A stretch of DNA of 33,506 nucleotides from Adonisia turfae CCMR0081 (GTDB lineage: Bacteria > Cyanobacteriota > Cyanobacteriia > Phormidesmidales > Phormidesmidaceae), in assembly GCF_011009555.1 (NCBI RefSeq), contig NZ_QXHD01000004.1, positions 2,552,145-2,585,650 of the forward strand. The letters are read 5' to 3'. Shown piece by piece: positions 16,979-26,055 of the stretch (positions are counted from its first letter, which is position 1; each line of letters opens with the position of its first letter). Both the position numbers and the translations under genes were made by a program. The notes beneath the pieces are model-generated. The model did no database searches, was not told where the DNA came from, and saw only the letters and a program-made list of their open reading frames with translations.

Positions 16979-17965
16979 ATGCAGGCAACCTCCAATCAAC
17001 GATCCGATGGTGAGGCTAATATCAATTCCTCCACAACTCTGACCCAGGTTTCAATTTGTGCCGCAACGTATAAACGCCCTCACTTATTGCAAAAATTGTT
17101 GGAGTCTTTGAATAACCTTACATTTACTCAGATTCCTATACCTAGTATCGAAGTCATCATCGTTGATAACGACTCTACTCGTTCTGCGGAGGCAACGGTT
17201 GAAGCCCTAAAATCTTCTTTCCAATGGCCACTCAAATATTTTGTAGAGACTAATCAGGGAGTGACGTATGCGCGTAATCGTTGTGTTGCTGAGGCATCTG
17301 AAGATTCGGATTTCATTGCCATGCTAGATGACGATGAGACTGCAACTCCCCATTGGCTAGAGGAACTTTTAATCAATCAACAGAAGTTTAACGCTGCCAT
17401 CATTACAGGTCCAGTTCTTGCTGTTTATAAGGAAGAACAGCAAGTGCCTAATTGGATTAAAGCTGGCGACTTTTATTCATTTCCTCGCTATGAAACTGGA
17501 AAAAGAATGGATACAGCTTTCACAGGCAACGTTATGTTTAGCACTAAGCTGTTGAAAGATCTGGAGGAAGATGAGCCACTCTTTGATCATCGTTTTGCCC
17601 ATAAGGGAGCAGAAGATGCTTACCTGTTTTCATGCTTAAATAAACAGGGGTATAAAATTGTTTGGGCTGATGAAGCAGTTCTCTATGAGCCTATTGCCGA
17701 TCAACGCTTGTCTTTAGATTGGATTTTAAACAGAGGATTCTGGTCTTGGAGTGTTCACAGCTTAATTGAATCAGAGCTTTATCCTTCATTTAAGGTTCAG
17801 GCTATTCGAACAATCAAAGGATTGGGGTTAATTGTCATGGGGTTTCTCTCTATTGGCCCATCTATATTTCTAGGTAAGAGTAAAGTAGCCCAGGCATTAC
17901 TTAGAATGTATCGGGGTATGGGAACACTCTCCGGACTCTTAGGGCGTCAAGGTAACTGGCAGTAG
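16979..17965 (+). CDS. Glycosyltransferase family 2 (GT-A)
   Basis: Predicted nucleotide-sugar transferase with the canonical GT2 domain at about residues 22-215: VSICAATYKRPHLLQKLLES (24-43), EVIIVDNDST (58-67), NQGVTYARNRCV (92-103), the metal-binding AMLDDDE (114-120) and the later HKGAEDAYLF (208-217) with the acidic pair E212-D213. A C-terminal hydrophobic segment (about 279-298) may anchor it to the inner membrane. The first 22 residues are polar and probably disordered. The gene ends 109 bp before the preferred GH9 start and is probably in the same transcript. Specificity unknown. Confidence 0.9.
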   Translation: MQATSNQRSDGEANINSSTTLTQVSICAATYKRPHLLQKLLESLNNLTFTQIPIPSIEVIIVDNDSTRSAEATVEALKSSFQWPLKYFVETNQGVTYARNRCVAEASEDSDFIAMLDDDETATPHWLEELLINQQKFNAAIITGPVLAVYKEEQQVPNWIKAGDFYSFPRYETGKRMDTAFTGNVMFSTKLLKDLEEDEPLFDHRFAHKGAEDAYLFSCLNKQGYKIVWADEAVLYEPIADQRLSLDWILNRGFWSWSVHSLIESELYPSFKVQAIRTIKGLGLIVMGFLSIGPSIFLGKSKVAQALLRMYRGMGTLSGLLGRQGNWQ

Positions 17966-18074
17966 TGCATTACTTGGGCTTGCCTAGGATATATTTGTGC
18001 TTTCGAATTTGTTTGAGATAGTTATAGTCATCTCTACAGCATCTTCTAATAACTCCATCTACACAAGCATTCCT

Positions 18075-19955
18075 ATGATTAAATCTACGCTTACCAAACC
18101 TTTTCGAAATTATCAGGCAATACTAGGCACAATTGCTAAGGTCGCTGGTGCTGTTACTATTGCTCTTGGTGCACTGAGCTGTTCAGATGGCGCTCAAGAG
18201 TCGACGGTTAAAGAGTTTCAAGTTTTAGTAGACCAGTTTGGCTATCGCCCCCAAGATCCAAAAGTTGCGGTTGTTATTGGTCCTTTAGGTGGCGATCAAC
18301 CTTACGAATTAAGAAATTCTGAAACCGATGAGGTGATTGAGGTTATTACCCCAGTCAAGTGGACAAATGGGGCGGTTCATTCACAGTCAGGAGAACGTGC
18401 CTGGTGGGTTGATTTTTCAGACCTGGATGAGCCTGGTAAGTATGTCATCGTCCGTGAAGATGGAGAGACACGTTCAGCTGAATTTGAAATTCGCTCAGAC
18501 ATCTACAGAGATGTCTTAATTGCTGCTACTCGAATGTTTTTCTACCAGCGCAGTGGTTTCTCTAAAACAGAACCCTTTGCAGACGCACGCTGGACTGATG
18601 GAGCAGCTTACATGGGTCCTGGACAAGATACCCAGGCACGATTTGTAGATGACAAACAAAATCCAGCAACCGAACGCGCTATGCATGGTGGTTGGTTTGA
18701 TGCCGGTGACACAAACAAGTATGTTACGTATACGTTGCAACCTGTCCATCAGCTGCTAAGTGCCTACAGTCAAAACCCCAAAATTTGGACGGATGATTTT
18801 AATATTCCTGAGTCAGGTAATGGTATTCCTGATTTGTTGGATGAAATTAAGTATGAACTAGACTGGCTCATACGGATGCAAGACGATGATGGTGGAGCCT
18901 TTATCAAGATCGGAAATTTGGATTACAACCCGCCAAGCCCTATTCCTAGTAAGGATACTCGGCCTCGGTATTATGGTCCTAAGTGTTCATCATCTACAAT
19001 TGCGATCGCAAGCGTCTTTGCCCACGCCGCAGTAGAGATGCAGTCTATTCCTGAATTAGAAGACTACGCTGCTGAGTTAACATCCCGAGCCAGAGCAGCC
19101 TGGGACTGGTTCCAGGTCCATCCAATAGACACAGATTGTGACACAGGAGAAATCAAATCAGGAGACGCAGATATGACTGCGGACGCCCAGTTGGGAACAA
19201 CAGTGAGCGCCGCTGTTTATCTGTTTGCAGCAACAGGAGATCCACAGTTCTCCAACTATGTTGTTGACAATATTGACCTGGCACAACCCTACAGAGACGG
19301 TCCCTGGTCTCGCTACGATCCCTGGCAAGGAGATGCGTTAATTTTCTATTCCCAAATGCCTGATGCCGATGAGGCTTTAAAAGAGGAAATTTTAACCGAT
19401 CTAGAAGATAAGTTAATTGACTATCATCCAGAAGCCTATGGCAGCGATGATTTACTAGATCCGTTTCGCTCCTACATGCCTGACGAACAGTATCATTGGG
19501 GCAGCAATATGACTAAGGCCAACTATGGGAACATGAATTATGACCCTGTTATGCTGGGCATACATAAAGCGGAATGGCCAGCCTACATTGAGCGGTCCTT
19601 AGGTGCCATCAACTATTTTCACGGTGTAAATCCATTAGGCATTGTCTTTCTCAGTAACATGTATGAGTACGGTGCCGAGTACTCCGCTAATGAGATGTAC
19701 CATCAGTGGTTTGGTCAGGGTGAATTTGAAAACGCACTGACATCGAAAAAAGGACCCGCACCTGGGTTCTTTATGGGCGGTCCTTACAAAGACTATTCCG
19801 GAGATGAAGCAATCGCGTCAGGACCTCCAATGAAAGCCTATATCGATGACGTAGAGCCCAATCAACCCACATATGAAATCATAGAACCCGCCATCTACTA
19901 CCAGTCAGCTTATATCAAGCTACTATCTAAATTTGTTACCGCAGAAGAGAACTAG
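18075..19955 (+). CDS. Glycoside hydrolase family 9 (endoglucanase-like) with N-terminal Ig-like domain
   Basis: Predicted exported hydrolase of beta-1,4-glucan-type polymers. A membrane-targeting stretch (about 16-34) ends at Cys36 (GALSC), a weak lipobox, so it may be a lipoprotein. A CelD-type Ig-like domain covers about 46-140 (VLVDQFGYRPQDPKVAVV at 50-67). The (alpha/alpha)6 catalytic domain follows to about 620, with GGWFDAGDTNKYV (205-217; Asp209 and Asp212 are the nucleophile-activating pair), GNGIPDLLDEIKYELDWLIR (248-267), FHGVNPLG (515-522), PGFFMGGP (563-570) and IIEPAIYYQSAYI (602-614), where Glu604 is the expected acid. All key residues are present. An upstream in-frame GTG at 17997 would add 26 residues before a natural-looking targeting sequence, so ATG 18075 is preferred. 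Its place among EPS genes suggests polymer trimming or release. Confidence 0.9.
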   Translation: MIKSTLTKPFRNYQAILGTIAKVAGAVTIALGALSCSDGAQESTVKEFQVLVDQFGYRPQDPKVAVVIGPLGGDQPYELRNSETDEVIEVITPVKWTNGAVHSQSGERAWWVDFSDLDEPGKYVIVREDGETRSAEFEIRSDIYRDVLIAATRMFFYQRSGFSKTEPFADARWTDGAAYMGPGQDTQARFVDDKQNPATERAMHGGWFDAGDTNKYVTYTLQPVHQLLSAYSQNPKIWTDDFNIPESGNGIPDLLDEIKYELDWLIRMQDDDGGAFIKIGNLDYNPPSPIPSKDTRPRYYGPKCSSSTIAIASVFAHAAVEMQSIPELEDYAAELTSRARAAWDWFQVHPIDTDCDTGEIKSGDADMTADAQLGTTVSAAVYLFAATGDPQFSNYVVDNIDLAQPYRDGPWSRYDPWQGDALIFYSQMPDADEALKEEILTDLEDKLIDYHPEAYGSDDLLDPFRSYMPDEQYHWGSNMTKANYGNMNYDPVMLGIHKAEWPAYIERSLGAINYFHGVNPLGIVFLSNMYEYGAEYSANEMYHQWFGQGEFENALTSKKGPAPGFFMGGPYKDYSGDEAIASGPPMKAYIDDVEPNQPTYEIIEPAIYYQSAYIKLLSKFVTAEEN

Positions 19956-20058
19956 ATCAGTCCCTTTTGTATATCTGTTCTTACACAGCTGATATCTTGA
20001 AAACGATAACCACTTAGAACATGTAACAGTCGAATCAGCGTCACTTTTTCTTGATTGC

Positions 20059-20110
20059 AAGCATCTACCTAAACGTCTATGACTATTAAACAAGTTGAAT
20101 GTAGATGCTT
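20059..20110. promoter_or_regulatory. 10-bp inverted repeat upstream of a GT4 gene
   Basis: The arms AAGCATCTAC (20059-20068) and GTAGATGCTT (20101-20110) are perfect complements separated by 32 bases. They lie between the GH9 stop and the next glycosyltransferase start, just before a palindromic ACATATGT. This could be a regulator site, an RNA structure or a terminator without a T tract. Confidence 0.3.
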
Positions 20111-20174
20111 ACATATGTATTGCAATGGTGAAAGCGTCATATTCATATGCCGTCACATCATAGGATAATTATTT

Positions 20175-21494
20175 ATGGCTAAAAAGAGATTGAAAGTATT
20201 ACTCATTATTGAACAATGTAATCCTGCCTGGAACTCAGTTCCCCTGGAAGGATATCGATTGTATGCAGGTATCAGTAGATTCGTTGACACTACATTAGTA
20301 ACCCACGCACGCAATAGAGAAGAGCTAGAGAGAATACACCCAGATGCAGACATCACTTACATTGAAGACAGTAAACTGATTGAAAACCTAGAGCTGCTTG
20401 GGGATCGTTTGAGCCTATATAAGGGGCAAATCATCTGGCCGCTGCGCAATGCGTTTACATACCCAGTTTACTGGGGATTCAATCGGGCAGTCTATAGTCG
20501 ATTTAAAGAAGCTATTGTTCGCGGTGACTATGATCTAGTTCATACCATCACCCCAATGATGCCACGCTATCCTGTAAAAGCAATTAAGGCATGCAAGAAA
20601 ACTCCGTTCATTCTAGGTCCAGTCAATGGTGGAGTTCCGTTTCCTGACGGATTTAAGGAGCTGGGGCGTCGAGAATATTCTTACTTTAATTTCCTACGCT
20701 GGATAGGACGCTCTATCATTCCTGGGTACCGGGAAACTTATAAAAAAGCCCACTATATTTTGGCAGGCTCTAGTTATACACTGAGTCTGATTAAAGAGCT
20801 ATTCCCTAAGACTCGCGACAATCAGATAGAACTATTTTATGAGAATGGTATTACCAGCTCCTTTGTCAGATCTGAGGAAGAAGTAGCCCAAGCGAAAATA
20901 CCTACAGAAGCGTCAGTAGATAATAAAGTTAAACTCCTATATGTTGGTCGACTTGTTCCTTACAAGGGGGCTGATATGATTTTAGACGCTATTAGCAAAC
21001 TGGACGAGTCTATAAAGCTAAAGATTCATCTAACCATTGTCGGCAATGGCTCTGAGCAGGAAAGCTTAGAGCACCAGGTAAAACAGCTAAAACTCAATGA
21101 TCATGTGCATTTCACTGGATATGTTGAGCAGTACCAGACCTTAGAATATTATCGACAGTCTGACATTTTCTGTTTTCCCTCAGTTCGTGAATTTGGTGGG
21201 GCAGTCGTTTTAGAAGCCATGGCTAATGCTTTACCTTGTATTGTGGTTGATAACGGTGGCATTGGTGAGTATGTAACAGAGAAAACAGGCTTTAAGATCG
21301 ACCCTTTATCCAGAGAGTTTGTAGTGAACAAATTAGCTATTTATATTGCCCAGTTGGTTGAGGACCATATTATGCGACATGATATGTCCTATGAAGCACT
21401 TCAGCGTGCAAAGGAGTTTACCTGGGATACAAAAACTCGTAAGATTGTCGATATTTATTCAGAAGTTGTAGAAAGAGAAGCAACAACAGTCTAG
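20175..21494 (+). CDS. Glycosyltransferase family 4 (GT-B fold)
   Basis: Predicted retaining glycosyltransferase acting on the lipid-linked repeat unit. The N-terminal acceptor domain runs to about residue 245, with LILGPVNGG-like segment FILGPVNGGVPFPDGF (145-160). The donor domain (about 250-400) has KLLYVGRLVPYKGADMILDA (253-272), with R259 and K264 in the phosphate-binding positions, LTIVGNGSE (286-294) and a complete EX7E motif, E339 to E347 (REFGGAVVLEAMA). It is the last plus-strand gene of the locus and faces the deacetylase gene across a strong hairpin. The ATG has only a weak purine-rich region upstream. Sugar specificity unknown. Confidence 0.92.
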   Translation: MAKKRLKVLLIIEQCNPAWNSVPLEGYRLYAGISRFVDTTLVTHARNREELERIHPDADITYIEDSKLIENLELLGDRLSLYKGQIIWPLRNAFTYPVYWGFNRAVYSRFKEAIVRGDYDLVHTITPMMPRYPVKAIKACKKTPFILGPVNGGVPFPDGFKELGRREYSYFNFLRWIGRSIIPGYRETYKKAHYILAGSSYTLSLIKELFPKTRDNQIELFYENGITSSFVRSEEEVAQAKIPTEASVDNKVKLLYVGRLVPYKGADMILDAISKLDESIKLKIHLTIVGNGSEQESLEHQVKQLKLNDHVHFTGYVEQYQTLEYYRQSDIFCFPSVREFGGAVVLEAMANALPCIVVDNGGIGEYVTEKTGFKIDPLSREFVVNKLAIYIAQLVEDHIMRHDMSYEALQRAKEFTWDTKTRKIVDIYSEVVEREATTV

Positions 21495-21519
21495 TAAGAC
21501 TCATCTGTATTGGCATTGA

Positions 21520-21562
21520 AAGCACATAAGCCCTTAGCAATGCGCCAAGGGCTTATGTGCTT
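21520..21562. terminator. Bidirectional terminator-like hairpin, 16-bp perfect stem
   Basis: AAGCACATAAGCCCTT (21520-21535) and AAGGGCTTATGTGCTT (21547-21562) are perfect reverse complements around an 11-base loop. The hairpin lies between two convergent stop codons (GT4 at 21494, deacetylase at 21580). It has no long T tract in either direction, but position and stem length favour a shared terminator or mRNA 3'-end stabiliser. Confidence 0.75.
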
Positions 21563-21579
21563 GGGCTTCTGATATCTAT

Positions 21580-22296
21580 TTATGCCGCCTGTAATGCCAT
21601 CAACTGAGAAACTGTTTTGAACTGATACCCCTCTTTCTGAAGCCTTTGCAAAACTATTTTGGTTGCTGCCACAGTCTGGGATCGATTGCCTCCGCCATCA
21701 TGTAAAAGAATAATAGAGCCAGGCTCAACACTGCAAACGATAGACTCAGCAATTTTTTCTGGATCAGCTGTTTCGTAGTCCTTAGGATCAACATTCCAAA
21801 GAATATTTGTTTTTTCTCTACGGGCAAGCTCCCAAGGCAACCGAACACGCTTTAAACCATAAGGTGCACGAAAATGTATTCTTGATTCGACACCCAAATC
21901 AGATAGTATGTCGTCCGTCTTTTGGATTTCAGAACGGACTGTTGCCAAACTCGTGTCTATTAATCTTTGATGGGAATACGAATGGTTACCTAGCTCGTGC
22001 CCTTCATCAATCATACGACGAGTTGTTTTGATATTTTTTTCAATATTTTGACCAATTGCAAAAAAGGTTGCTTTTGCATCAAACTCTTTTAATACATCAA
22101 GTAAGTTATCTGTATAAGGTGGATTAGGACCATCATCATAGGTCAACGCTAGAACTTTCTCAGTTGTATCCACACATGTAATCATCTTTCCAAACAGCTG
22201 AAACTTGTATGATGTTGACAACCAATTTAGGGTGTAACGGCTTAGAAAGCCTAACAAAACGCCGGAGACAAGGGAGATAGCTAGAAAAGAATTCAT
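21580..22296 (-). CDS. Polysaccharide deacetylase (NodB homology, CE4)
   Basis: Predicted metal-dependent deacetylase of N- or O-acetylated sugars. A single N-terminal hydrophobic segment (about 4-20) acts as a signal anchor, placing the enzyme at the periplasmic face of the inner membrane. All five CE4 motifs are present: TYDDGP (52-57, with D54 base and D55 metal ligand), NHSYSH (104-109, with metal ligands H105 and H109), RAPYG (143-147), LWNVDPKDY (166-174) and ILLHDGGG (196-203, with H199). The 238-residue length is normal for a minimal NodB enzyme. It is convergent with the last polysaccharide glycosyltransferase gene, and polymer deacetylation is the likely role; peptidoglycan is an alternative substrate. 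Confidence 0.92.
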   Translation of the reverse strand: MNSFLAISLVSGVLLGFLSRYTLNWLSTSYKFQLFGKMITCVDTTEKVLALTYDDGPNPPYTDNLLDVLKEFDAKATFFAIGQNIEKNIKTTRRMIDEGHELGNHSYSHQRLIDTSLATVRSEIQKTDDILSDLGVESRIHFRAPYGLKRVRLPWELARREKTNILWNVDPKDYETADPEKIAESIVCSVEPGSIILLHDGGGNRSQTVAATKIVLQRLQKEGYQFKTVSQLMALQAA

Positions 22297-23101
22297 TTTA
22301 TATGTGCGCGAGGTGACTCTCTAGGATAGGCATTAATGTACTTTCAGCCTCAAGACCAAAGGGGTTTCGGTATGATGGGAGCTCAGCTAAAGCAAGGATA
22401 AATAGATTCTAGTTCTGAGTGGTTTTGAAACAACAATTTCATTGAAGCAAAAGCCTTTAGTTACTGCTGAGGCCATGTAAAACCAAACGTTCTAAACCAA
22501 ATATTTTAGTCACTAGTATGGTATCGGATACTATAAAATACTGACTTATAGGCTAATCGAGAATATTTTATCATAGTAACTTAAATATCTGATCCAGCTA
22601 TTTAGTGAAAAACTTGAAAACATGGCAATAAAATACTATAAGCGATTAATAATAAGATAAAAGCACCGAATACCCGTAAAATTTCGTTGTATGGGTTTAC
22701 AAACAGTAGGTTCAACTAGGTTCAACAAGCTTGGCAACAACATGAACCCCACATAGGAGAACACAGATAATATTGAAAGGCTACGCAATAGTATGGAAAG
22801 AGCAGCATATCAAAGTAATCTCTTGTCTAGTTACCTGAATATCCTCCAAAGTTGTTCAGCCTTGAGGACAATACTAAACAGGCAAATACACAGAAATTGT
22901 TTCGACAGTCGGAAGCATTTTCCAGGCAAAATTGCGAACTTTATGCTTGTTTTCAGCGATCGGACTCGATATGCGTCACTCTCTAATGTTTTCTTGACGT
23001 AGATGTTTATCGTATTAAGAAACCATGGATCTAGGGGACTTTTATTCTTTGCTCAAGTCATACATGAATAAGAATTAAGAATTGGGGAATTGCAAGTAAT
23101 T
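22297..23101. other. 805-bp intergenic region
   Basis: Divergent upstream region between the deacetylase and the PLP decarboxylase. It contains an odd palindrome GTATCGGATAC (22521-22531) flanked by TAGTAT/ATACTA, two tandem TAGGTTCAAC units near 22709-22728, and an AAGAATTAAGAATTGGGG run close to the decarboxylase start, a motif type often seen at the edges of cyanobacterial intergenic repeats. A 69-codon frame at 22793-23002 has no ribosome binding site and no recognisable features and is not accepted as a gene. Confidence 0.4.
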
Positions 23102-24508
23102 ATGCCAAAGACTCAAGCAAAACGGCTCGTGCGCAGTATTGGTGCCCAAGCATTGCAAAAGCGAGTGGGCATGCGTCAGGATTTATCTCCCCAGCTCTGG
23201 AATATGTCCTATGAAAATAGTGCGCTTACGCTACATGGCGTCAATCTTCAAACTCTTCTGGAGCAATATGGTAGTCCCCTTCATGTATTGAACACACAGA
23301 AGCTAGCGCAGAATGCCCATGCCATGATGTACGGGCATCAAAAGCAGCAGATTCTCAATGTTTACTATTCCTATAAAACTCATCCTATTCCCCGCATACT
23401 TCAACTCCTGCATAGTTATGGCGTAGGTGCCGAGGTTATTTCTCCTTATGAACTATGGTTAGCGTTACACCTTGGTGTAGACCCTCAAAAGATCATCTAC
23501 AATGGCCCTGCCAAATCAGACAAGTCCATCGAGATAGCCATTGACCGAGGTATTCGCTTACTTAACGTTAATCATCGCGAAGAGCTAGAGCGTTTTGCTA
23601 AAATTTCTCGGCAAGTTGGCAAAAAGGCCAATATTGCAATTCGATTGATATTCGCCAAGGGCTGGAGTGGCCAGTTTGGTCTTGGTGTAGATACTGGCGA
23701 GGCGTTAGCAACTTACCGTCAGGCCCTCAGTATGCCTGAGCTTAATGTTATTGGTGTGCACTGCCATCGAGGTGTTCTCTTTGATGGTCTGGATGATGTG
23801 GCAGGATACTTGCAAGGTATTAAAGATTTTTTGAATACTTTGTATCAGGAATTTGATTTTCACCCAGAGATTTTGGATGTTGGCGGGAGTATTGCTATTC
23901 CAACGGTACGTTCATTTTCAGACTTTGATAAAAAGCTAAGTGAGACCTTCCGTATTGAAGTAAGAGAGCCGACACCACAGGATTATCCTACGCTAGAAGA
24001 CTTTGCTGAGTTTATTTCTAAGGATCTCACAGGGTATTTTCAAGACGTTAGTCGTCCTATACCGGAGCTAGCTGTTGAACCAGGAAGGGCGATTACGGGG
24101 AATACCCAAGCACTACTATCGCGTATTGTTGATACTAAAGAAACGTCCGAAGCATTTACCTATGGAATTTTGGATGCAGGCATTAGTGTTGCTGAGATTG
24201 TAAAGTATGAGTTTCATCAGGTTCTTCCTCTACAGCAGAAAGCTCAGAATCCGGAAAAGCTTTATCGCTTAGTGGGTCCTATTTGTCATATGGGAGATAC
24301 ACTCTATCCTGCTTGGCGACTACCTGAACTAGCTAAAGGTGATGCCATTTCCATTATGGATTCTGGGGCTTATTTTGTGCCTGAAGCGCGAGCTTTTTCG
24401 TTTCCTAAGCCCGGCATTGTCGGATTAAATAGCAGTGGTGAATCTTTTATGATCCGCAAGTCTGACACTTTCGAAAGCATTATCCATATGGACTGTTTGG
24501 CTGACTAG
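23102..24508 (+). CDS. PLP-dependent decarboxylase of the LysA/Orn-DAP-Arg family (fold type III)
   Basis: Predicted cytoplasmic amino-acid decarboxylase. The barrel domain contains the PLP lysine K92 in VYYSYKTHP (87-95), RLIFAKGWSGQFGLG (181-195), VHCHRG (219-224), ILDVGGS (257-263) and EPGRA (326-330). The C-terminal beta domain has ILDAG (356-360), GPICHMGD (392-399) and SGAYF (421-425). In diaminopimelate decarboxylases the corresponding segments read HIGS and CESxD, so the acid that contacts the distal end of the substrate is missing (His396 here). The substrate is therefore probably not diaminopimelate. A TTG at 23090 is an alternative start adding four residues. The ATP-grasp gene starts 58 bp downstream, so the two are probably one operon; this gene is not expected to be the housekeeping lysA. 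Confidence 0.87.
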   Translation: MPKTQAKRLVRSIGAQALQKRVGMRQDLSPQLWNMSYENSALTLHGVNLQTLLEQYGSPLHVLNTQKLAQNAHAMMYGHQKQQILNVYYSYKTHPIPRILQLLHSYGVGAEVISPYELWLALHLGVDPQKIIYNGPAKSDKSIEIAIDRGIRLLNVNHREELERFAKISRQVGKKANIAIRLIFAKGWSGQFGLGVDTGEALATYRQALSMPELNVIGVHCHRGVLFDGLDDVAGYLQGIKDFLNTLYQEFDFHPEILDVGGSIAIPTVRSFSDFDKKLSETFRIEVREPTPQDYPTLEDFAEFISKDLTGYFQDVSRPIPELAVEPGRAITGNTQALLSRIVDTKETSEAFTYGILDAGISVAEIVKYEFHQVLPLQQKAQNPEKLYRLVGPICHMGDTLYPAWRLPELAKGDAISIMDSGAYFVPEARAFSFPKPGIVGLNSSGESFMIRKSDTFESIIHMDCLAD

Positions 24509-24566
24509 GCCACATGTTTGAAAATTTGTTTTAGAAGAATCTCCTAATTATTTAAGATCTCGTCCT

Positions 24567-25853
24567 ATGGTAGCTATTAGCTCATCTACCCAAGCTCCAA
24601 TTATGATGACTATGGGAGATTATGGGGGAACCCTCGCAGTTGTGAGGTCCTATGGGAAGCACAATCAGCCTACATTACTGGCTGATCCTAAGACTTCTAC
24701 ACTCACCCATAAATCTCGCTATCTTTCAAAGGCCCTCAAATCCCCACCAGTAGAAGATTTTGAGAGTTTTGTTAACTGGCTAATAGAGTATGGCAAACAA
24801 AATCCTGGCGCGTTTCTCTACCCGTCAAGTGATGATATGACATGGTTGATCTCTCGGTATCGTGATCAGTTAAGCGACTATTACAAGCTCTACAGCCCTG
24901 ATGTTAAAACCATTTATGCGCTGCTGAATAAACCAGAGCTACATGCGATCGCAGAAAAGCTAGGGATTCCTGTTCCCTCTACAGTTGCGCCCACATCCGT
25001 AGAAGACCTTAAGGCGCAGGCTCACAAGCTTAGGTATCCAGTATTGATCAAACCTAGAACCCAAATTGGCATGTTGCGACGCCAAAAGGGTCAGGTCTGT
25101 GAAACGCCAGAAAAATTACTGGAAATTTACCCAGACTACCAACAAAAATTTTATTACCATCCTCTTCTCATTGACTTTGACCCAGAGGTCAATTGGCCCA
25201 TGGTGCAAGAATTTCATGCAACCGCCGGTCAAAATACCTACAGCGTCGCTGGTTTTGTTGATGAAAGCCAAGAGATATTCCTAACCCGTGCATCGGCTAA
25301 AGTTTTACAATTTCCTATTCGTGTAGGCGTAGGACTCTGTTTTGAAAGCCGTCCTCTGAATCCTAAGGCCATAGACCATCTCAAAGCTATCTGTAGAGAA
25401 GTTGGCTATTACGGCGTATTTGAAGCCGAGTTTATTGTGCATGGCAACCAGCTATTGTTAATGGACTTTAATCCAAGATTCTATGGGCAAATGGCCTTTG
25501 AATTAGAGCGTAAGTTACCATTAGATCAACTAGTTTTAGCCTATGCCAACAATGATTCTGAATATGGCAAAGTCATTCAAAAACAAGATCAGACATGGGA
25601 CCATCACAAAGTTTATCGTTTTAGTAATCGATGGCGCTTGTGGTTGATTTTGACAACTCAAGCTGTTGTGGGGCGTTTTTCTTGGGCCGAGCGTCGTAAG
25701 TGGCTAATCTGGGCCGGTCACACAGACACTGGCTGCGATCCGGTCTACACAGATGATGATCCGAATCCTCGTCGTGCTGATATCCTATCGGTGGTCAAAA
25801 GCTGGATCAAGCATCCTCGTAGTACATTTAAGACTTTTTTTGCAGATCTTTGA
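24567..25853 (+). CDS. ATP-grasp family ligase (carboxylate-amine/thiol type), substrate unknown
   Basis: Predicted enzyme that activates a carboxylate as acyl phosphate and joins it to an amine. The pre-ATP-grasp part (about 10-115) begins with MMTMGDYGGTLAVVRSYG (13-30). The ATP-binding lysine is in YPVLIKPR (157-164, K162). The metal-binding end is FEAEFI (285-290) followed by LLLMDFNPRFYGQ (296-308), with Asp300, Asn302 and Arg304 in the usual places. A C-terminal extension of about 80 residues (348-428) is rich in Trp and basic residues (NRWRLWLIL, RRKWLIWAG) and may sit on the membrane; I cannot name it. The gene is 58 bp downstream of the decarboxylase, suggesting that the amine product of one is used by the other. 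No closer functional call is justified. Confidence 0.85.
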   Translation: MVAISSSTQAPIMMTMGDYGGTLAVVRSYGKHNQPTLLADPKTSTLTHKSRYLSKALKSPPVEDFESFVNWLIEYGKQNPGAFLYPSSDDMTWLISRYRDQLSDYYKLYSPDVKTIYALLNKPELHAIAEKLGIPVPSTVAPTSVEDLKAQAHKLRYPVLIKPRTQIGMLRRQKGQVCETPEKLLEIYPDYQQKFYYHPLLIDFDPEVNWPMVQEFHATAGQNTYSVAGFVDESQEIFLTRASAKVLQFPIRVGVGLCFESRPLNPKAIDHLKAICREVGYYGVFEAEFIVHGNQLLLMDFNPRFYGQMAFELERKLPLDQLVLAYANNDSEYGKVIQKQDQTWDHHKVYRFSNRWRLWLILTTQAVVGRFSWAERRKWLIWAGHTDTGCDPVYTDDDPNPRRADILSVVKSWIKHPRSTFKTFFADL

Positions 25854-25941
25854 TGGCCATGATTGTTTCCAGTCGCTACTAGTAGGCGCTAAGTTAACAG
25901 TATGAACTACTTGGAATCACCTAACTGATATTGCTCATCAC

Positions 25942-25978
25942 ATGCCTAGCAAGAGCTTATGCTGCCGTTGTTAGGCAT
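25942..25978. terminator. Hairpin between convergent genes
   Basis: ATGCCTAGCAA (25942-25952) pairs with TTGTTAGGCAT (25968-25978) as an 11-bp stem with one G-U pair and a 15-base loop. It lies between the ATP-grasp stop and the end of the minus-strand GT2 gene, so a shared terminator is likely, although no T tract follows directly. Confidence 0.5.
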
Positions 25979-26055
25979 TAAACTTCATCCATATAACAAG
26001 TTGAACCGCGTAGTCACCTGAGGCAGAAGACTGCGTATTTTAACATGACTAGAGC

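Noticed and set aside
22793..23002. 69-codon plus-strand frame in the large intergenic region
   Set aside because: It has no ribosome binding site, no hydrophobic or domain pattern and an average composition for random AT-rich DNA.
23102..24508. Call as housekeeping lysA (diaminopimelate decarboxylase)
   Set aside because: The substrate-contacting CES motif is replaced by CHM, and the gene is linked to an ATP-grasp ligase and transferases, not to lysine genes.
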